DNA from: a virus
IMG/VR virus record: IMGVR_UViG_3300021440_000062
Coordinates: 1 to 39,594 of that record
Direction: 5' to 3' (one strand)
Length of the DNA: 39,594 nt
The notes below the pieces were generated by a model that did no database searches, had not been told where the DNA came from, and saw nothing but the letters and a program-made list of their open reading frames with translations. Made by a program: the position numbers and the translations under genes. This document shows, one piece after another, positions 6,404 to 15,036 of the stretch; positions within the stretch are counted from its first letter, which is position 1, and every line of letters starts with the position of its first letter.

Positions 6404-7320
6404 TTCAGCGCATTAAGCAAAAGCGACACTGACTCTAAATCTTGTTTTGTGTATTCTGATTTTGGCTTGTTTGCAAGCTCATACAGCTTTTGCTCTATTT
6501 CTTTGTAGTTTGATGCTTTGAATGAGTCGCTAGAAATGCCACCATACTTTTGTGAGGCGGCTCTTATTAAAGAGCCTTCACCACTGCCAAGAGCAATATT
6601 TAGTGCATCACCAACCTTTTTACCAATTGAACGATCTACTTTAACTCGATCAGCCAAAGGCAGACCAATACTTTTTACTTCTTTCAGCATTTCTTCAAAC
6701 GTTGCACCCGTGTGTGGGTCAACAGAATAATCTGCGCCATGCACATTTCGGTGGTCGCTAATTCTTACTTTGTACGCGTCCCCGGTTGATGGATTGTCGA
6801 ACATAAAATACCGCGCCGGGGATATGTTGCTTTTATCGTATGCGTAATCAACATTAGCATCGTCTAGTAATTTACCAAATCTGTTTGACAGCTTTTCAAC
6901 ATCTGATGCTGTTTCAGGTATTTGCCCTCGCCCTTCAATTCGCAGCATTCCAGCTTGCCGGTTCATTGTTCTAGGCGCTGCAAGGTTTGCGCCGTATTGA
7001 TTCAGCATTTTTGCTGCGCCCGCTGCGCCTTGTTTAGTTGCCAGCAATGAGGATAGTAATCCCAAGGTTTCCCCCGCTACTTTTGGCGCTCCATTCTGTA
7101 TGGGAGGTGTTAGGCCAACTTGCTCCATCCAGTCGCTACCCATTACGGGCTTTGGCCCAACTGGTACGCCAGCTTTTCTCAAAAGCCATGCAGCTACGTC
7201 AACAGGCCCGCTTACATTGGATGCAATGGTGTTGCTTGCTGATTGCGCTAGGTCGCCTGCGTTCTTTTTTAAGTCACGCTGGAACTGTTCATCTTGCAGT
7301 ATTTCCAGAAGCGATGCCAT
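6400..7320 (-). CDS. 306-aa protein of unknown function in the lysis region
   Basis: The first half (MASLLEILQDEQFQRDLKKN..., about residues 1-115) is Ala/Gly/Pro-rich and resembles phage ejection-type sequences. The second half (about 130-306) looks like a separate folded domain with RIEGRGQIPETASDVEKLSN, DNPSTGDAYKVRISDH and DPHTGATFEEM. The H-x-x-x-x-ADYSVD region could be catalytic, but I do not recognise the family. SD GGAG precedes the ATG. Lying between the lysis genes, it may be a virion-delivered effector or a superinfection factor; this is speculation from the position. Confidence 0.55.
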   Translation of the reverse strand: MASLLEILQDEQFQRDLKKNAGDLAQSASNTIASNVSGPVDVAAWLLRKAGVPVGPKPVMGSDWMEQVGLTPPIQNGAPKVAGETLGLLSSLLATKQGAAGAAKMLNQYGANLAAPRTMNRQAGMLRIEGRGQIPETASDVEKLSNRFGKLLDDANVDYAYDKSNISPARYFMFDNPSTGDAYKVRISDHRNVHGADYSVDPHTGATFEEMLKEVKSIGLPLADRVKVDRSIGKKVGDALNIALGSGEGSLIRAASQKYGGISSDSFKASNYKEIEQKLYELANKPKSEYTKQDLESVSLLLNALK

Positions 7321-7543
7321 GATTCATTCTCCACAATTTCCATGCTGTTGCTACACAATAGATAGCAACACCAAATCCAAGACACATAAACGAATTTTCG
7401 TGCCTATTTACCCCTGACGCAATAGCGCCTATTGATGTTACAGCCATTCCTATTCGCTGCAATAGTGTGTCTTTGAACTTGCACGAAAGCACGCCAACAA
7501 TACAGGCCGATGCTACGCAAAGCATAGCAAGCATAAAGACCAT
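7289..7543 (-). CDS. 84-aa membrane protein, holin candidate
   Basis: Three hydrophobic segments can be read: MLAMLCVASACIVGVL (about 4-19), IGMAVTSIGAIASGV (about 31-45) and MCLGFGVAIYCVATAW (about 53-68), with a basic region between the first two (KFKDTLLQR). Small size and a charged tail fit class I holins. It overlaps the following gene by 32 nt and starts 4 nt after the stop of the 102-aa membrane protein. Either protein could be the main holin. Confidence 0.55.
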   Translation of the reverse strand: MVFMLAMLCVASACIVGVLSCKFKDTLLQRIGMAVTSIGAIASGVNRHENSFMCLGFGVAIYCVATAWKLWRMNHGIASGNTAR

Positions 7544-7546
7544 ACA

Positions 7547-7855
7547 TTACCTCTTAAAAAACTTTTCAATGAGGCCGTTTGTAATTCTTTTGATCTCAAG
7601 AGTTGTTATCCCTTCGTGAACTTTTGCGACTATCGCCATGCCGAATAAACCAATCAGAAACCCGACAAGCCCGACAGATTCGCTCATGTGGATTAGTCTT
7701 GCAACGTAGTCGCTTGAATAGTATGACAACACCGCACCGCCAGCAGACATAGAAAGTCTTTCGGGAAGTGTGCCATTGATGAAGTTAAGCGAAACCAAAG
7801 CACCAGCGACAGAAGCGCCTACTTTTGCAATAGTTGGGTCAACGTCTGCCGCCAT
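7547..7855 (-). CDS. 102-aa membrane protein, holin candidate
   Basis: Start set at 7855 because GAGGTG lies 5 nt upstream; a longer frame to 7897 would begin inside the upstream gene and lacks an SD. Hydrophobic segments: VGASVAGALVSLNFI (about 11-25), SMSAGGAVLSYY (about 35-46) and LVGFLIGLFGMAIVA (about 61-75), followed by a charged C-terminus (EIKRITNGLIEKFFKR). This layout matches phage holins. Its place between a lipoprotein and another small membrane protein supports a lysis role. Confidence 0.6.
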   Translation of the reverse strand: MAADVDPTIAKVGASVAGALVSLNFINGTLPERLSMSAGGAVLSYYSSDYVARLIHMSESVGLVGFLIGLFGMAIVAKVHEGITTLEIKRITNGLIEKFFKR

Positions 7856-7857
7856 AA

Positions 7858-8166
7858 TCACCTCAAGAATAGTAAGTTGCTCGCGGCGACGCCGCATGTA
7901 ATCGCGTTGGCCGCAACGCGCCCTTCTTTGGGTACTTCGTCACGCTGAAGAATCCATGCAAAACCAGCTTTGAACGCGATGAAAGGTAGCCAGCCATGCG
8001 ACATAAGCCCCTTCATTAACGGGTTTGATTCAACCCCCGCGCCGCTTGTGATCGCAATTTTTGTCGTCACCACATCCGCAGCTTGACAAGCCACAGCCGT
8101 GTTTTTACTCTCAAGCGTTGCGCAGCCTGAGAGCAGAATGGCAATGGCAATAATGATGGCACGCAT
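7858..8166 (-). CDS. Small lipoprotein of the lysis/tail region
   Basis: A 102-aa protein with a short hydrophobic signal ending in a lipobox, IAIAILLSGC (Cys15), predicting lipid anchoring after export. The mature part has two Cys-containing hydrophobic stretches (WLPFIAFKAGFAWIL, AANAITCGVAASNLL). It is not a typical o-spanin, as it lacks a proline-rich region. It could mask a receptor or act in the envelope. It starts 1 nt after the tailspike stop. Confidence 0.6.
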   Translation of the reverse strand: MRAIIIAIAILLSGCATLESKNTAVACQAADVVTTKIAITSGAGVESNPLMKGLMSHGWLPFIAFKAGFAWILQRDEVPKEGRVAANAITCGVAASNLLFLR

Positions 8167-8167
8167 A

Positions 8168-10126
8168 TTAATTCACAGATCGGCAAGTCTCAAACCAATT
8201 TGTACCATCATGGATAAAACTGATTGTTGTGTTAATCGCACCAGTCAGATTACCAGCCATACGAAGGTTTGTGCCATCAACTAAGGTCGTATTTGCATTA
8301 CCAAACATCACTGTCAATCGTTGACCAGTTTTTCCACCTGCAATACTTGTTACATTTGTTGCTGATGAATTGTTGAACATCACTAAATCTTGAAGACCGG
8401 GAAGCGTAGGTGTTGCGCTGTTGTCGCTAATCATCGTCGGGAACGCTGAGTAATACAGAAGCGTGTTCTGCATGAAGTTCTTTTGAACTGTCCCGCTAAT
8501 GTCGCCACCCAAGAGATTGACAATACACCCTGCTGTCTGTGTTAATGATGTGTAACGCACATTAAAGAGATTTGCCGCTGTACTAGCGCCGATTGTTATT
8601 GCTTGCACTTCACTTTGCGCGATGCTGAAATTGCGCACCGTGCCAGATGTCAAGATTGAGCCACCTTGAACACCACTCAACGAGCAGTTGACGGATGTTC
8701 CATTCAAGACAAAATCAGCACCATCCGTAGGCGATGCGTTGGTGTTTTCAAAGTGGGCACCGAAGAACTTCGGATTACACCCGGTTGAGTATACGAGAGA
8801 CTTTGTGAAATACCCTTGGAACGTGACCCCGTAAAAGTTTGCTTCAAACAGTGTTGAGCCACCTGTTCCTGACGTTGTATCAATCTCAATTGCTCGTTGA
8901 ATCGTCCCCGCGCCGGATGACCCGACAACTTCCACGCCATGCCAATTGACCGCATTGCAGGCATACTCAACACGAATACCCACAGTAGCAGATTGGTAGA
9001 CTTTCAGGCTTTGAATTCTGGATGTCTGGAAGTTTGTGCCCCAAAGTCCATATGCCCAACGTCCTGAACCAGATGCAGTAATGTTAACGCTTTCAATTTC
9101 GTCATTACTTGCGCCAAGTGTTTTATTGCTGATATTGATCGCCTTGCCACCGCTTGCATTTGACGTGCGAATTTGCAAATCAGCTAAACGGTATTGCGCA
9201 TAGTTTGCCGAAACGACAATACCATCAGTCGCCCCCGTGAAATTGATAATGCTCGATTCTCGGCCTTGCCCCTGCAATACACAATTATCCGGTACTACCA
9301 CAGCAGCAGAACTATTTGAAGTGCCAGCAGGAATGGTAACAGTTCCGCCGCCATTTGCAGCGACAAGATTTAGCGCGGCAGTGATAGCGGCGTTGTCGTC
9401 TGTGCTTCCGTCTATCTTTGCTCCTGCCATCGTCGTATCAATATCAATGGTATTGACGCGAACCCATACGCCATTTGTTCCAGAAGCAGTTTCACCAGTG
9501 CCAGCAAGAAACGCAGACAGAGACTGAGAACCAACGCCCGGAACAGTAGGGCTGATTACTGTGATGCCGTTGTGTGTTGACTTTGCCTTACTCGCATTCC
9601 AGACAAACAAACCGCCACCTTGAGGGCCGCGATTTGTTGCCGCGTATCCGTTGTAAAAGCTCACGCAGTCATAATAAACGCCGTCTGTAGTTGGGATGAT
9701 CCCCGCAAGGTTTTGAATGGTGTTGCCGCCGCTGTTACCAAAATCAGCCGCGCTAACGGATTCTCGCATCTTTTCGGCAACCGTCCTAACCTCATCTCCC
9801 TCTGTTGTGTAACTAACCAAATCAGCACTGAATTTGTACGGCATGGAAAGTTCTGAATAAACCTGAGAGCCTTTTTTGTCTCGCACAAGAATAGAGTAGT
9901 CGCCGGATGTGTAAAACATCGCGGGCGAACCATTGCGCGAAGGGTATCCGTTGATTGTGCGGATTGGCTGCTCTGCCGTGATTGTTAAATCCTCATCCCA
10001 ATACACAGTTTGAGGGTTGCCAATAGGCTCTAGATTGACTGTGCCAACATAGATATAACCATTCTCAAGAGGGATTCCAGCCGTATCAGCAAAAAAAGGA
10101 TATGGAGGTGTTACTGATTGGGTCAT
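8168..10126 (-). CDS. Tailspike: P22-type head-binding domain plus beta-helix
   Basis: A 652-aa trimeric receptor-binding spike, expected to bind and cleave surface polysaccharide such as O-antigen. Residues 1-105 match the P22 tailspike head-binding domain in layout (MTQSVTPPYPFFADTAGIPL, ENGYIYVG, NGYPSRNGSPAMFYTSGDYS). About 130-520 is a pectate-lyase-like right-handed beta-helix (GSTDDNAAITAALN, GGGTVTIPAGT, then Asn/Gly/Ser-rich rungs). The end (about 590-652) is a separate beta-domain finishing FIHDGTNWFETCRSVN. It overlaps the gp16-like gene by 4 nt. The enzymatic residues cannot be identified by eye. Confidence 0.88.
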   Translation of the reverse strand: MTQSVTPPYPFFADTAGIPLENGYIYVGTVNLEPIGNPQTVYWDEDLTITAEQPIRTINGYPSRNGSPAMFYTSGDYSILVRDKKGSQVYSELSMPYKFSADLVSYTTEGDEVRTVAEKMRESVSAADFGNSGGNTIQNLAGIIPTTDGVYYDCVSFYNGYAATNRGPQGGGLFVWNASKAKSTHNGITVISPTVPGVGSQSLSAFLAGTGETASGTNGVWVRVNTIDIDTTMAGAKIDGSTDDNAAITAALNLVAANGGGTVTIPAGTSNSSAAVVVPDNCVLQGQGRESSIINFTGATDGIVVSANYAQYRLADLQIRTSNASGGKAINISNKTLGASNDEIESVNITASGSGRWAYGLWGTNFQTSRIQSLKVYQSATVGIRVEYACNAVNWHGVEVVGSSGAGTIQRAIEIDTTSGTGGSTLFEANFYGVTFQGYFTKSLVYSTGCNPKFFGAHFENTNASPTDGADFVLNGTSVNCSLSGVQGGSILTSGTVRNFSIAQSEVQAITIGASTAANLFNVRYTSLTQTAGCIVNLLGGDISGTVQKNFMQNTLLYYSAFPTMISDNSATPTLPGLQDLVMFNNSSATNVTSIAGGKTGQRLTVMFGNANTTLVDGTNLRMAGNLTGAINTTISFIHDGTNWFETCRSVN

Positions 10127-12159
10127 GGCTGGCCTTTCTTCAATTCGCTTGCAAAGTTGATTGTTCGGTCTATCTTTTGTTTGATTGCTTTTTCTTGCGC
10201 TACACTTCTGAGAGCGCGAAGCGTACTCATTACTGGTAAAGGCAAACCAGTTGCAGCGCCCATTGCGCCAGCTTCGCCTAGTGCGGAGATAAGCGTTAGA
10301 GCCGTGCCGCTGGTGTTGACCAATGTTCCGGGCGGTACTGTTTCAATCCAGTTAGCCACATCAGCAACATCTCGCACGGTTTGGGCGCGTTGTTTGCCTA
10401 GCACAAGATCAAGCCTGCCGTTTGCATCCAATGTCTTAACAGCATCGCCCAACTTCGCAGAACTAAACATAGCTTGATCTGCGGAACCAGTGGCGCGAGA
10501 GGTTGCACGTTCTTGAATATGGCGAATCGTGGCAGCTTGCAGGTCTTTCCAAGCGTCCGGGCCTTCGCCGCCAGTTGTATGCAAAACACGTTTCAGAAAA
10601 GTGATTTCGTCAGGGCTTGCGCGAAGTATTGAATTGCGGAAAACCTCGTCAGCGTACACACGACGATCATCAGAACCGCGCTTCGTCTGCAAAAGGTCTT
10701 TCACAATAGCGCGGTTTTCAAATTTGACAGCTTGCATACGGCGCTGCGCATTGGCCTGTTTCAGCAGTGGGCCAGCATATGGATCAATCTGCGCGTCAAT
10801 CAGGTTTTTCATTACTGCCAACTGCCTGCGTTCTGTTGCATTTGATGGAGATATTTCGCTAATCTCTCTACGAATTTTTGCAAAATCGCTCACCGTCATT
10901 CCCGGAATTTGCTGATATGAATCAGCACCAACACCAGAAAAAGGTGAATTGCTTGATTTTGTTAAAGTGTCTTTTTTAAGTGATATTTCACCGCTGCGGT
11001 CAACTTCACCAAGACCTAAATGGGCAATTGACCGCTTAACAGAATCAATTACTTTTGTTGAATCAACGCCATAAGGATGGCTGTTTAACCATGATTCAAG
11101 AGTTCCATTAAATACATCTTCACCAAACTGGATCATCACAGGACGAGCAACATCCACCATATTGTTAGCCTCTGGTGATTTATAAAACTGGTTATACATT
11201 GCCCGCGTTTTGGCTTTCTCTTTGTCCCAACCCTCAGACAAGGCGCGGATAACACGATCTCCAGCCGTTGATGGTGATACAACGCTTGACCCTGTTTGAT
11301 CTGCAATAGCGTCAAAGTTTGCCAACACATCACGATGCGCCCGTTCTTTTTGTTCGCGCAACGCTTGACCGCTTTGACGTTTGATCTGATCCCTCTCAAA
11401 AGCCAAAATATCAGGGTTACGGGTCAATTCGCCACCAGTCAGAGACACAGACACGGGCAAGCTCTCTGCGGTAGTCATGCGGCGCATCACATCCGGCAAT
11501 TGAGCACTACCTGCCGAGGCTTTGCCAAAGGCTTGTTCTGCCGCTTGTGACAGCGCATCACCACCAGACATAGATTCACGGGCTTTCGTTGCAATGTTTG
11601 CAATGCCTTGTTCTGCGGCGCGTCCAACTTGAGCACCACGCGCCAAAGCCGCATTGCCTGCCACTTGTATCAACGGCACTTGTTGGGCAATTGCACGGCT
11701 TGCACCTTGGCCCATTCCTACCAATCCCATAGGGCCAGCAATCACGGGCGGGAGTTTCGCCTCTTCCATGAATTGCGCCACGTTTTGCAGCGTTGCAGCG
11801 CCCTCTTGAGATGGTTTGTATGTCATGCCCTGCATAACACGCTGGAAGGCTTGTTCAGGCGTTTCTTGCCCTGTTCCTAGGGCTGCGTTATATGCCGCCA
11901 TAGCACCGGGGACAACACCAACAGCGGCAGAGCCTGCGGTTAGTGCTGCTTCGCCAATTCCTTTAAGCGTTGTCGGGCCTGAAACCGTTTCAGCCAGTAT
12001 AGGCTCACGCCCTAGGTCTTGGTATGTAGTTCCGGGGATATTCGCGCCGGGTTCTTTTCTTGCGCGAACAATCTCAGCCCCGAGAATACGGGCATATTCC
12101 ATATTCCCGGCGTTGTAGGCTTTTTGCAGGCCTTCTTCAAGTTGCGCAATCGTTGCCAT
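10123..12159 (-). CDS. Large ejection (internal virion) protein, gp16-like
   Basis: A 678-aa protein in the position of P22 gp16, the largest of the three proteins ejected with the DNA to form a conduit through the envelope (P22 gp16 is 609 aa). The N-terminus is a small helical repeat (MATIAQLEEGLQKAYNAGNM). At about residues 65-190 there are Ala/Gly-rich hydrophobic stretches (GEAALTAGSAAVGVVPGAMA and PPVIAGPMGLVGMG) that could insert in membranes. The remainder is mostly helical with long charged segments. TAATG overlap with the upstream gene. Confidence 0.75.
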   Translation of the reverse strand: MATIAQLEEGLQKAYNAGNMEYARILGAEIVRARKEPGANIPGTTYQDLGREPILAETVSGPTTLKGIGEAALTAGSAAVGVVPGAMAAYNAALGTGQETPEQAFQRVMQGMTYKPSQEGAATLQNVAQFMEEAKLPPVIAGPMGLVGMGQGASRAIAQQVPLIQVAGNAALARGAQVGRAAEQGIANIATKARESMSGGDALSQAAEQAFGKASAGSAQLPDVMRRMTTAESLPVSVSLTGGELTRNPDILAFERDQIKRQSGQALREQKERAHRDVLANFDAIADQTGSSVVSPSTAGDRVIRALSEGWDKEKAKTRAMYNQFYKSPEANNMVDVARPVMIQFGEDVFNGTLESWLNSHPYGVDSTKVIDSVKRSIAHLGLGEVDRSGEISLKKDTLTKSSNSPFSGVGADSYQQIPGMTVSDFAKIRREISEISPSNATERRQLAVMKNLIDAQIDPYAGPLLKQANAQRRMQAVKFENRAIVKDLLQTKRGSDDRRVYADEVFRNSILRASPDEITFLKRVLHTTGGEGPDAWKDLQAATIRHIQERATSRATGSADQAMFSSAKLGDAVKTLDANGRLDLVLGKQRAQTVRDVADVANWIETVPPGTLVNTSGTALTLISALGEAGAMGAATGLPLPVMSTLRALRSVAQEKAIKQKIDRTINFASELKKGQP

Positions 12160-13397
12160 TACTTCATTACTCCCAATTCACGGAGAATGTCATCAGTTGA
12201 TTTGCCGCCACTAGGACGTGCTGAAGGTGTATCAGGGATGGAGTCAGGAGCGCCATATTTTTTAGTCAATGTTGCTCTTGCTTTCAGCATCAATCTCTGG
12301 GCTTCTTTTACGTTGTCAGTAAATTGCTGCTCAGATTGAGCGCGTGACAAATTGGTTAATGCGGCGCGAAGCTGCTCACCCTCTGCGTTACTTAATGAGC
12401 CTGTCCCCTTCATAGCGGGGATTTGACTCAAGAATGCTTGAGAGCCTAATGTATTGATAAGCGCAATTGCATCAGCAGATTTATCGCTAAATGGCGCACT
12501 TCCACCGGGGATACGGCCTTCAATTGCTCCAAGAACTCGCGGCAATGCTGGATTTTGAAGCAATCGATCAGCAGTGTTAAGGAAGTTGTCAATTGTTGCT
12601 CTGCCTGATTCCAGATCGGATACGCGCTGTCGTGCCTCTGTTCCAATTTTGTCTTGCATCTCTTGTATTTTTAGCCCAAGTTCCTGCCGTTTAAGCACGT
12701 TGGTTTCACGAGAGATAGCCGCATTCAGTGCTGCAATGCGGTTTTTTTCCTTGTCGCTGGCAATGTCATTTTTGACTTTCTCCAAATCCCAAATTGCTTT
12801 TTGCTCTGCGTATTGAGCTTGTACGCCTTTTGTTTTTGCTTCAGCTTGTGACTGTTGCAATTCAGATGGAGCTTTTTCAGCGGTACGTTGTTCACCTGCC
12901 ATTTTTGCCCATTTATCAGGGTCAACAGCAGACAAAGCAAGCCCAAGATTTGCGCCAATCAAATCAGGGGCAGAATCCAGAGCCTGACGCATGATCTTGA
13001 ACTGAGTTACATCACGCCCTGCGTTTTGGTTAGCCGTGATTTGATCGTCAACAATCTTTTTGGCTACATCAGGAGCGCCGTTACGAATGGCGTTGAATGC
13101 TTGAACTCCTAGCGTAAAAGATTCTTCTTTCTGCGCTTCGTTTTGTACTTTCCATGCGTTAGTAAACGCATCTTTTACTTGCGGATACTTGGCCGTAATC
13201 ATTGCCGCGCCGGAGGCTGAGGGCTTCATGAAATACGACTGAATATCTTGCTGGTATTGGAGTTGAGCCTGACGCGCTTGCTCTTGGGCTACGCGTTGTT
13301 GCTCCATCTGATTAACAGCTTGACCAAGCTGCAAGCCTTGCACATAACCTTCAAGCGGCTGCGCAGTTGGTACGGTGTAGTCATAAGGCGCTACCAT
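12159..13397 (-). CDS. Ejection (internal virion) protein, gp20-like
   Basis: A 412-aa helical protein, very rich in Gln, Ala and charged residues (QQRVAQEQARQAQLQYQQDI; residues about 165-260 form long coiled-coil-like helices). Size and position between the gp7-like and gp16-like genes fit P22 gp20 (471 aa). It probably lines the ejection conduit. The end has PSARPSGGKSTDDILRELGVMK, an acidic-amphipathic tail. Assigned by order and composition rather than by a signature motif. Confidence 0.65.
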   Translation of the reverse strand: MVAPYDYTVPTAQPLEGYVQGLQLGQAVNQMEQQRVAQEQARQAQLQYQQDIQSYFMKPSASGAAMITAKYPQVKDAFTNAWKVQNEAQKEESFTLGVQAFNAIRNGAPDVAKKIVDDQITANQNAGRDVTQFKIMRQALDSAPDLIGANLGLALSAVDPDKWAKMAGEQRTAEKAPSELQQSQAEAKTKGVQAQYAEQKAIWDLEKVKNDIASDKEKNRIAALNAAISRETNVLKRQELGLKIQEMQDKIGTEARQRVSDLESGRATIDNFLNTADRLLQNPALPRVLGAIEGRIPGGSAPFSDKSADAIALINTLGSQAFLSQIPAMKGTGSLSNAEGEQLRAALTNLSRAQSEQQFTDNVKEAQRLMLKARATLTKKYGAPDSIPDTPSARPSGGKSTDDILRELGVMK

Positions 13398-13399
13398 TT

Positions 13400-14251
13400 T
13401 TAACCCCCATATCCCGGAATGCCAATTGCAGAACCAAAAGCACCCGATGACAAATAACCACCATCAGAAGGCGTAAACGATCCACCTGAACCGCCAAACA
13501 AGTTTTTAAACAATCCTGAGCTTTGCGCATAGCCTGCAAGCTGTCCGGGGATTTGATACAAGCCCTGCATGGCCTTGGCGCTACCAAGAATTCCACCAGC
13601 TTGTGCAGCACCTGCCTGCCCTTGCAATGCTGCAATCTGCGCCGCAGAGTTCAATCCGCCTACACCAGTCTGTGCTGCGCTTGCTTGCCCGATTTGCGCA
13701 AGGTTTTGCGTAGTGGTTTGCCCGAGCGATGTAAGACCGCCGAGACGTGAGTATTGCTGGTTAATCAAGGAGTTAAGCAACTGAGGACGGAACTGTGCCA
13801 GAGCCGCCTGAGTGTTGCCACCACGAAGCCCGCCAGTTGCAGATGCGTTTTGCAGCAAAGCATTTTCTCCTTGTTGCGTGAGCGCCTGCATTTCGGGCGA
13901 CTGTGCAATTTTGTCGATTGCCGATTGCTGCGCAGCGCCACCAGACAGGCCAATTAAGGCTTGCTGTTGCGCCAGTGCAGGAGCGCCTGCTTGTGCGTAT
14001 GGCTGCAAATTTGTGAGGCTTGCAGTTCCTTGATTTACATAAGGTCGCAGCAATGCCTGAAGAGCGTCGAATTGTCTGCGCTGCTCCTCAATACTGTTTG
14101 CTGAAGCCTGTGTTTGCGCGGCGGAAGCGGCTTGCGATGCGTCTGCTGCTGCATTGCTTGAATCAATGCTTCCACCAATTGATGCGCCGATTACTCCACC
14201 AATACCAGGAGCAATAGCGTTTCCAATAATTCCACCGACTAGACCGCCCAT
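13400..14251 (-). CDS. Ejection (internal virion) protein, gp7-like
   Basis: A 283-aa protein with a Gly-zipper-like membrane-active N-terminus (GGLVGGIIGNAIAPGIGGVI, GASIGGSI). Long Ala/Gln-rich segments follow (ADASQAASAAQTQASA; AALQGQAGAAQAGGIL), and the C-terminus is Gly/Ser-rich. This is the composition of the gp7-type DNA transfer proteins (P22 gp7 is 229 aa). It is the first of three consecutive ejection genes and overlaps the acetyltransferase-like gene by 13 nt. Confidence 0.7.
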   Translation of the reverse strand: MGGLVGGIIGNAIAPGIGGVIGASIGGSIDSSNAAADASQAASAAQTQASANSIEEQRRQFDALQALLRPYVNQGTASLTNLQPYAQAGAPALAQQQALIGLSGGAAQQSAIDKIAQSPEMQALTQQGENALLQNASATGGLRGGNTQAALAQFRPQLLNSLINQQYSRLGGLTSLGQTTTQNLAQIGQASAAQTGVGGLNSAAQIAALQGQAGAAQAGGILGSAKAMQGLYQIPGQLAGYAQSSGLFKNLFGGSGGSFTPSDGGYLSSGAFGSAIGIPGYGG

Positions 14252-14613
14252 GATTTCAACTCCATACTAACAAAGCCGTTTTGCTCTTCAACCGGTTTGA
14301 ATCCAAGTCGTTGCGCAAAACAAATGCTTTTTTGGTTGTCCTTGTGGGCTTTTGTGCGGGCTTTACCGAACCTCTCGACCAAACCGCCCACTACGCGCCG
14401 CAATAAGCCTTTTGTTGCCCATTGCCCATGCTTTTCAGGAACTACAAAACAATCAATTTCGTTTCCAGAAACAATAAAACACCCGCCGTTAAACGGGTAA
14501 ATTTCGCATGTGCTCTCAAGGATTGAACGGGCTTTTTCGTCCGGGCGAATGCCGTAATATTTCTCAGTCGTTGACTGTATTACTTGCCAGACTTGATCGG
14601 AGATTAGCGCCAT
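14239..14613 (-). CDS. GNAT-like N-acetyltransferase fold protein
   Basis: A 124-aa protein with a GNAT-like arrangement: an N-terminal helix, a beta segment EIYPFNGGCFIVSGNEIDCFVVP, a turn KGLLRRVVGGLVERFG in the acetyl-CoA loop position, then NQKSICFAQRLGFKPVEEQNGFVSMEL, typical of the last helix and strand of GNAT proteins. The classic Q/R-x-x-G-x-G/A loop is not clearly conserved, so it may bind a ligand without catalysis. Similar small acetyltransferase-like genes occur next to ejection proteins in other podoviruses. Its role in the virion is unknown. Confidence 0.6.
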   Translation of the reverse strand: MALISDQVWQVIQSTTEKYYGIRPDEKARSILESTCEIYPFNGGCFIVSGNEIDCFVVPEKHGQWATKGLLRRVVGGLVERFGKARTKAHKDNQKSICFAQRLGFKPVEEQNGFVSMELKSWAV

Positions 14614-14689
14614 TCCTATGCCCCTAGAACATGGCCGCTGGTTGCCTTATCTCAGCGGTCACAAATATACCAGATTTTTATAAAACAAA
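14614..14689 (-). other. Intergenic gap with one hairpin
   Basis: A 76-nt gap in the late operon. It holds CCGCTG (14635-14640) and CAGCGG (14653-14658), a 6-bp stem with a 12-nt loop. No U-run follows on the minus strand, so termination is unlikely. It may protect or process the long late mRNA. Confidence 0.4.
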
Positions 14690-15025
14690 TCAAGTAATTT
14701 CTCGCCCATTTGCGCGAATTGTCAAAGATGTTGCAGCGCCTGCTAATGTGGATATAAATCCACCAGACTCTAATGATTGCCCAACCAACTCAGGACAATG
14801 ATAAGTTTCACCGGGCGCAATTGATTTTGAGCTAATCAACAAATTAGCAGAGCTAGCAGAGCCGCCCGAAGTAACCAAATTAGCCGAAAACGTAACGTTT
14901 CCAGAGGTTGTATTTGTCACTTTGAAACTATCAATAATTGTTTTGCAATTAGTTGCTGTGTATTGAGTAGTTTGTGCATTCTCAGCTTGTTTTGCTGCAA
15001 TTAGAACTTTTACGGTTACTGTCAT
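14690..15025 (-). CDS. Small beta-rich virion protein
   Basis: A 111-aa Ser/Thr-rich protein with alternating strands: SFKVTNTTSGNVTFSANLV, SANLLISSKSIAPGETYHCP and SLTIRANGREIT. The APGETY turn and overall look fit an Ig-like or jelly-roll head decoration or fibre-associated domain. It lies between tail genes and ejection genes, 12 nt after the 266-aa protein. Function not proven. Confidence 0.55.
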   Translation of the reverse strand: MTVTVKVLIAAKQAENAQTTQYTATNCKTIIDSFKVTNTTSGNVTFSANLVTSGGSASSANLLISSKSIAPGETYHCPELVGQSLESGGFISTLAGAATSLTIRANGREIT

Positions 15026-15036
15026 GGCATCACCTC

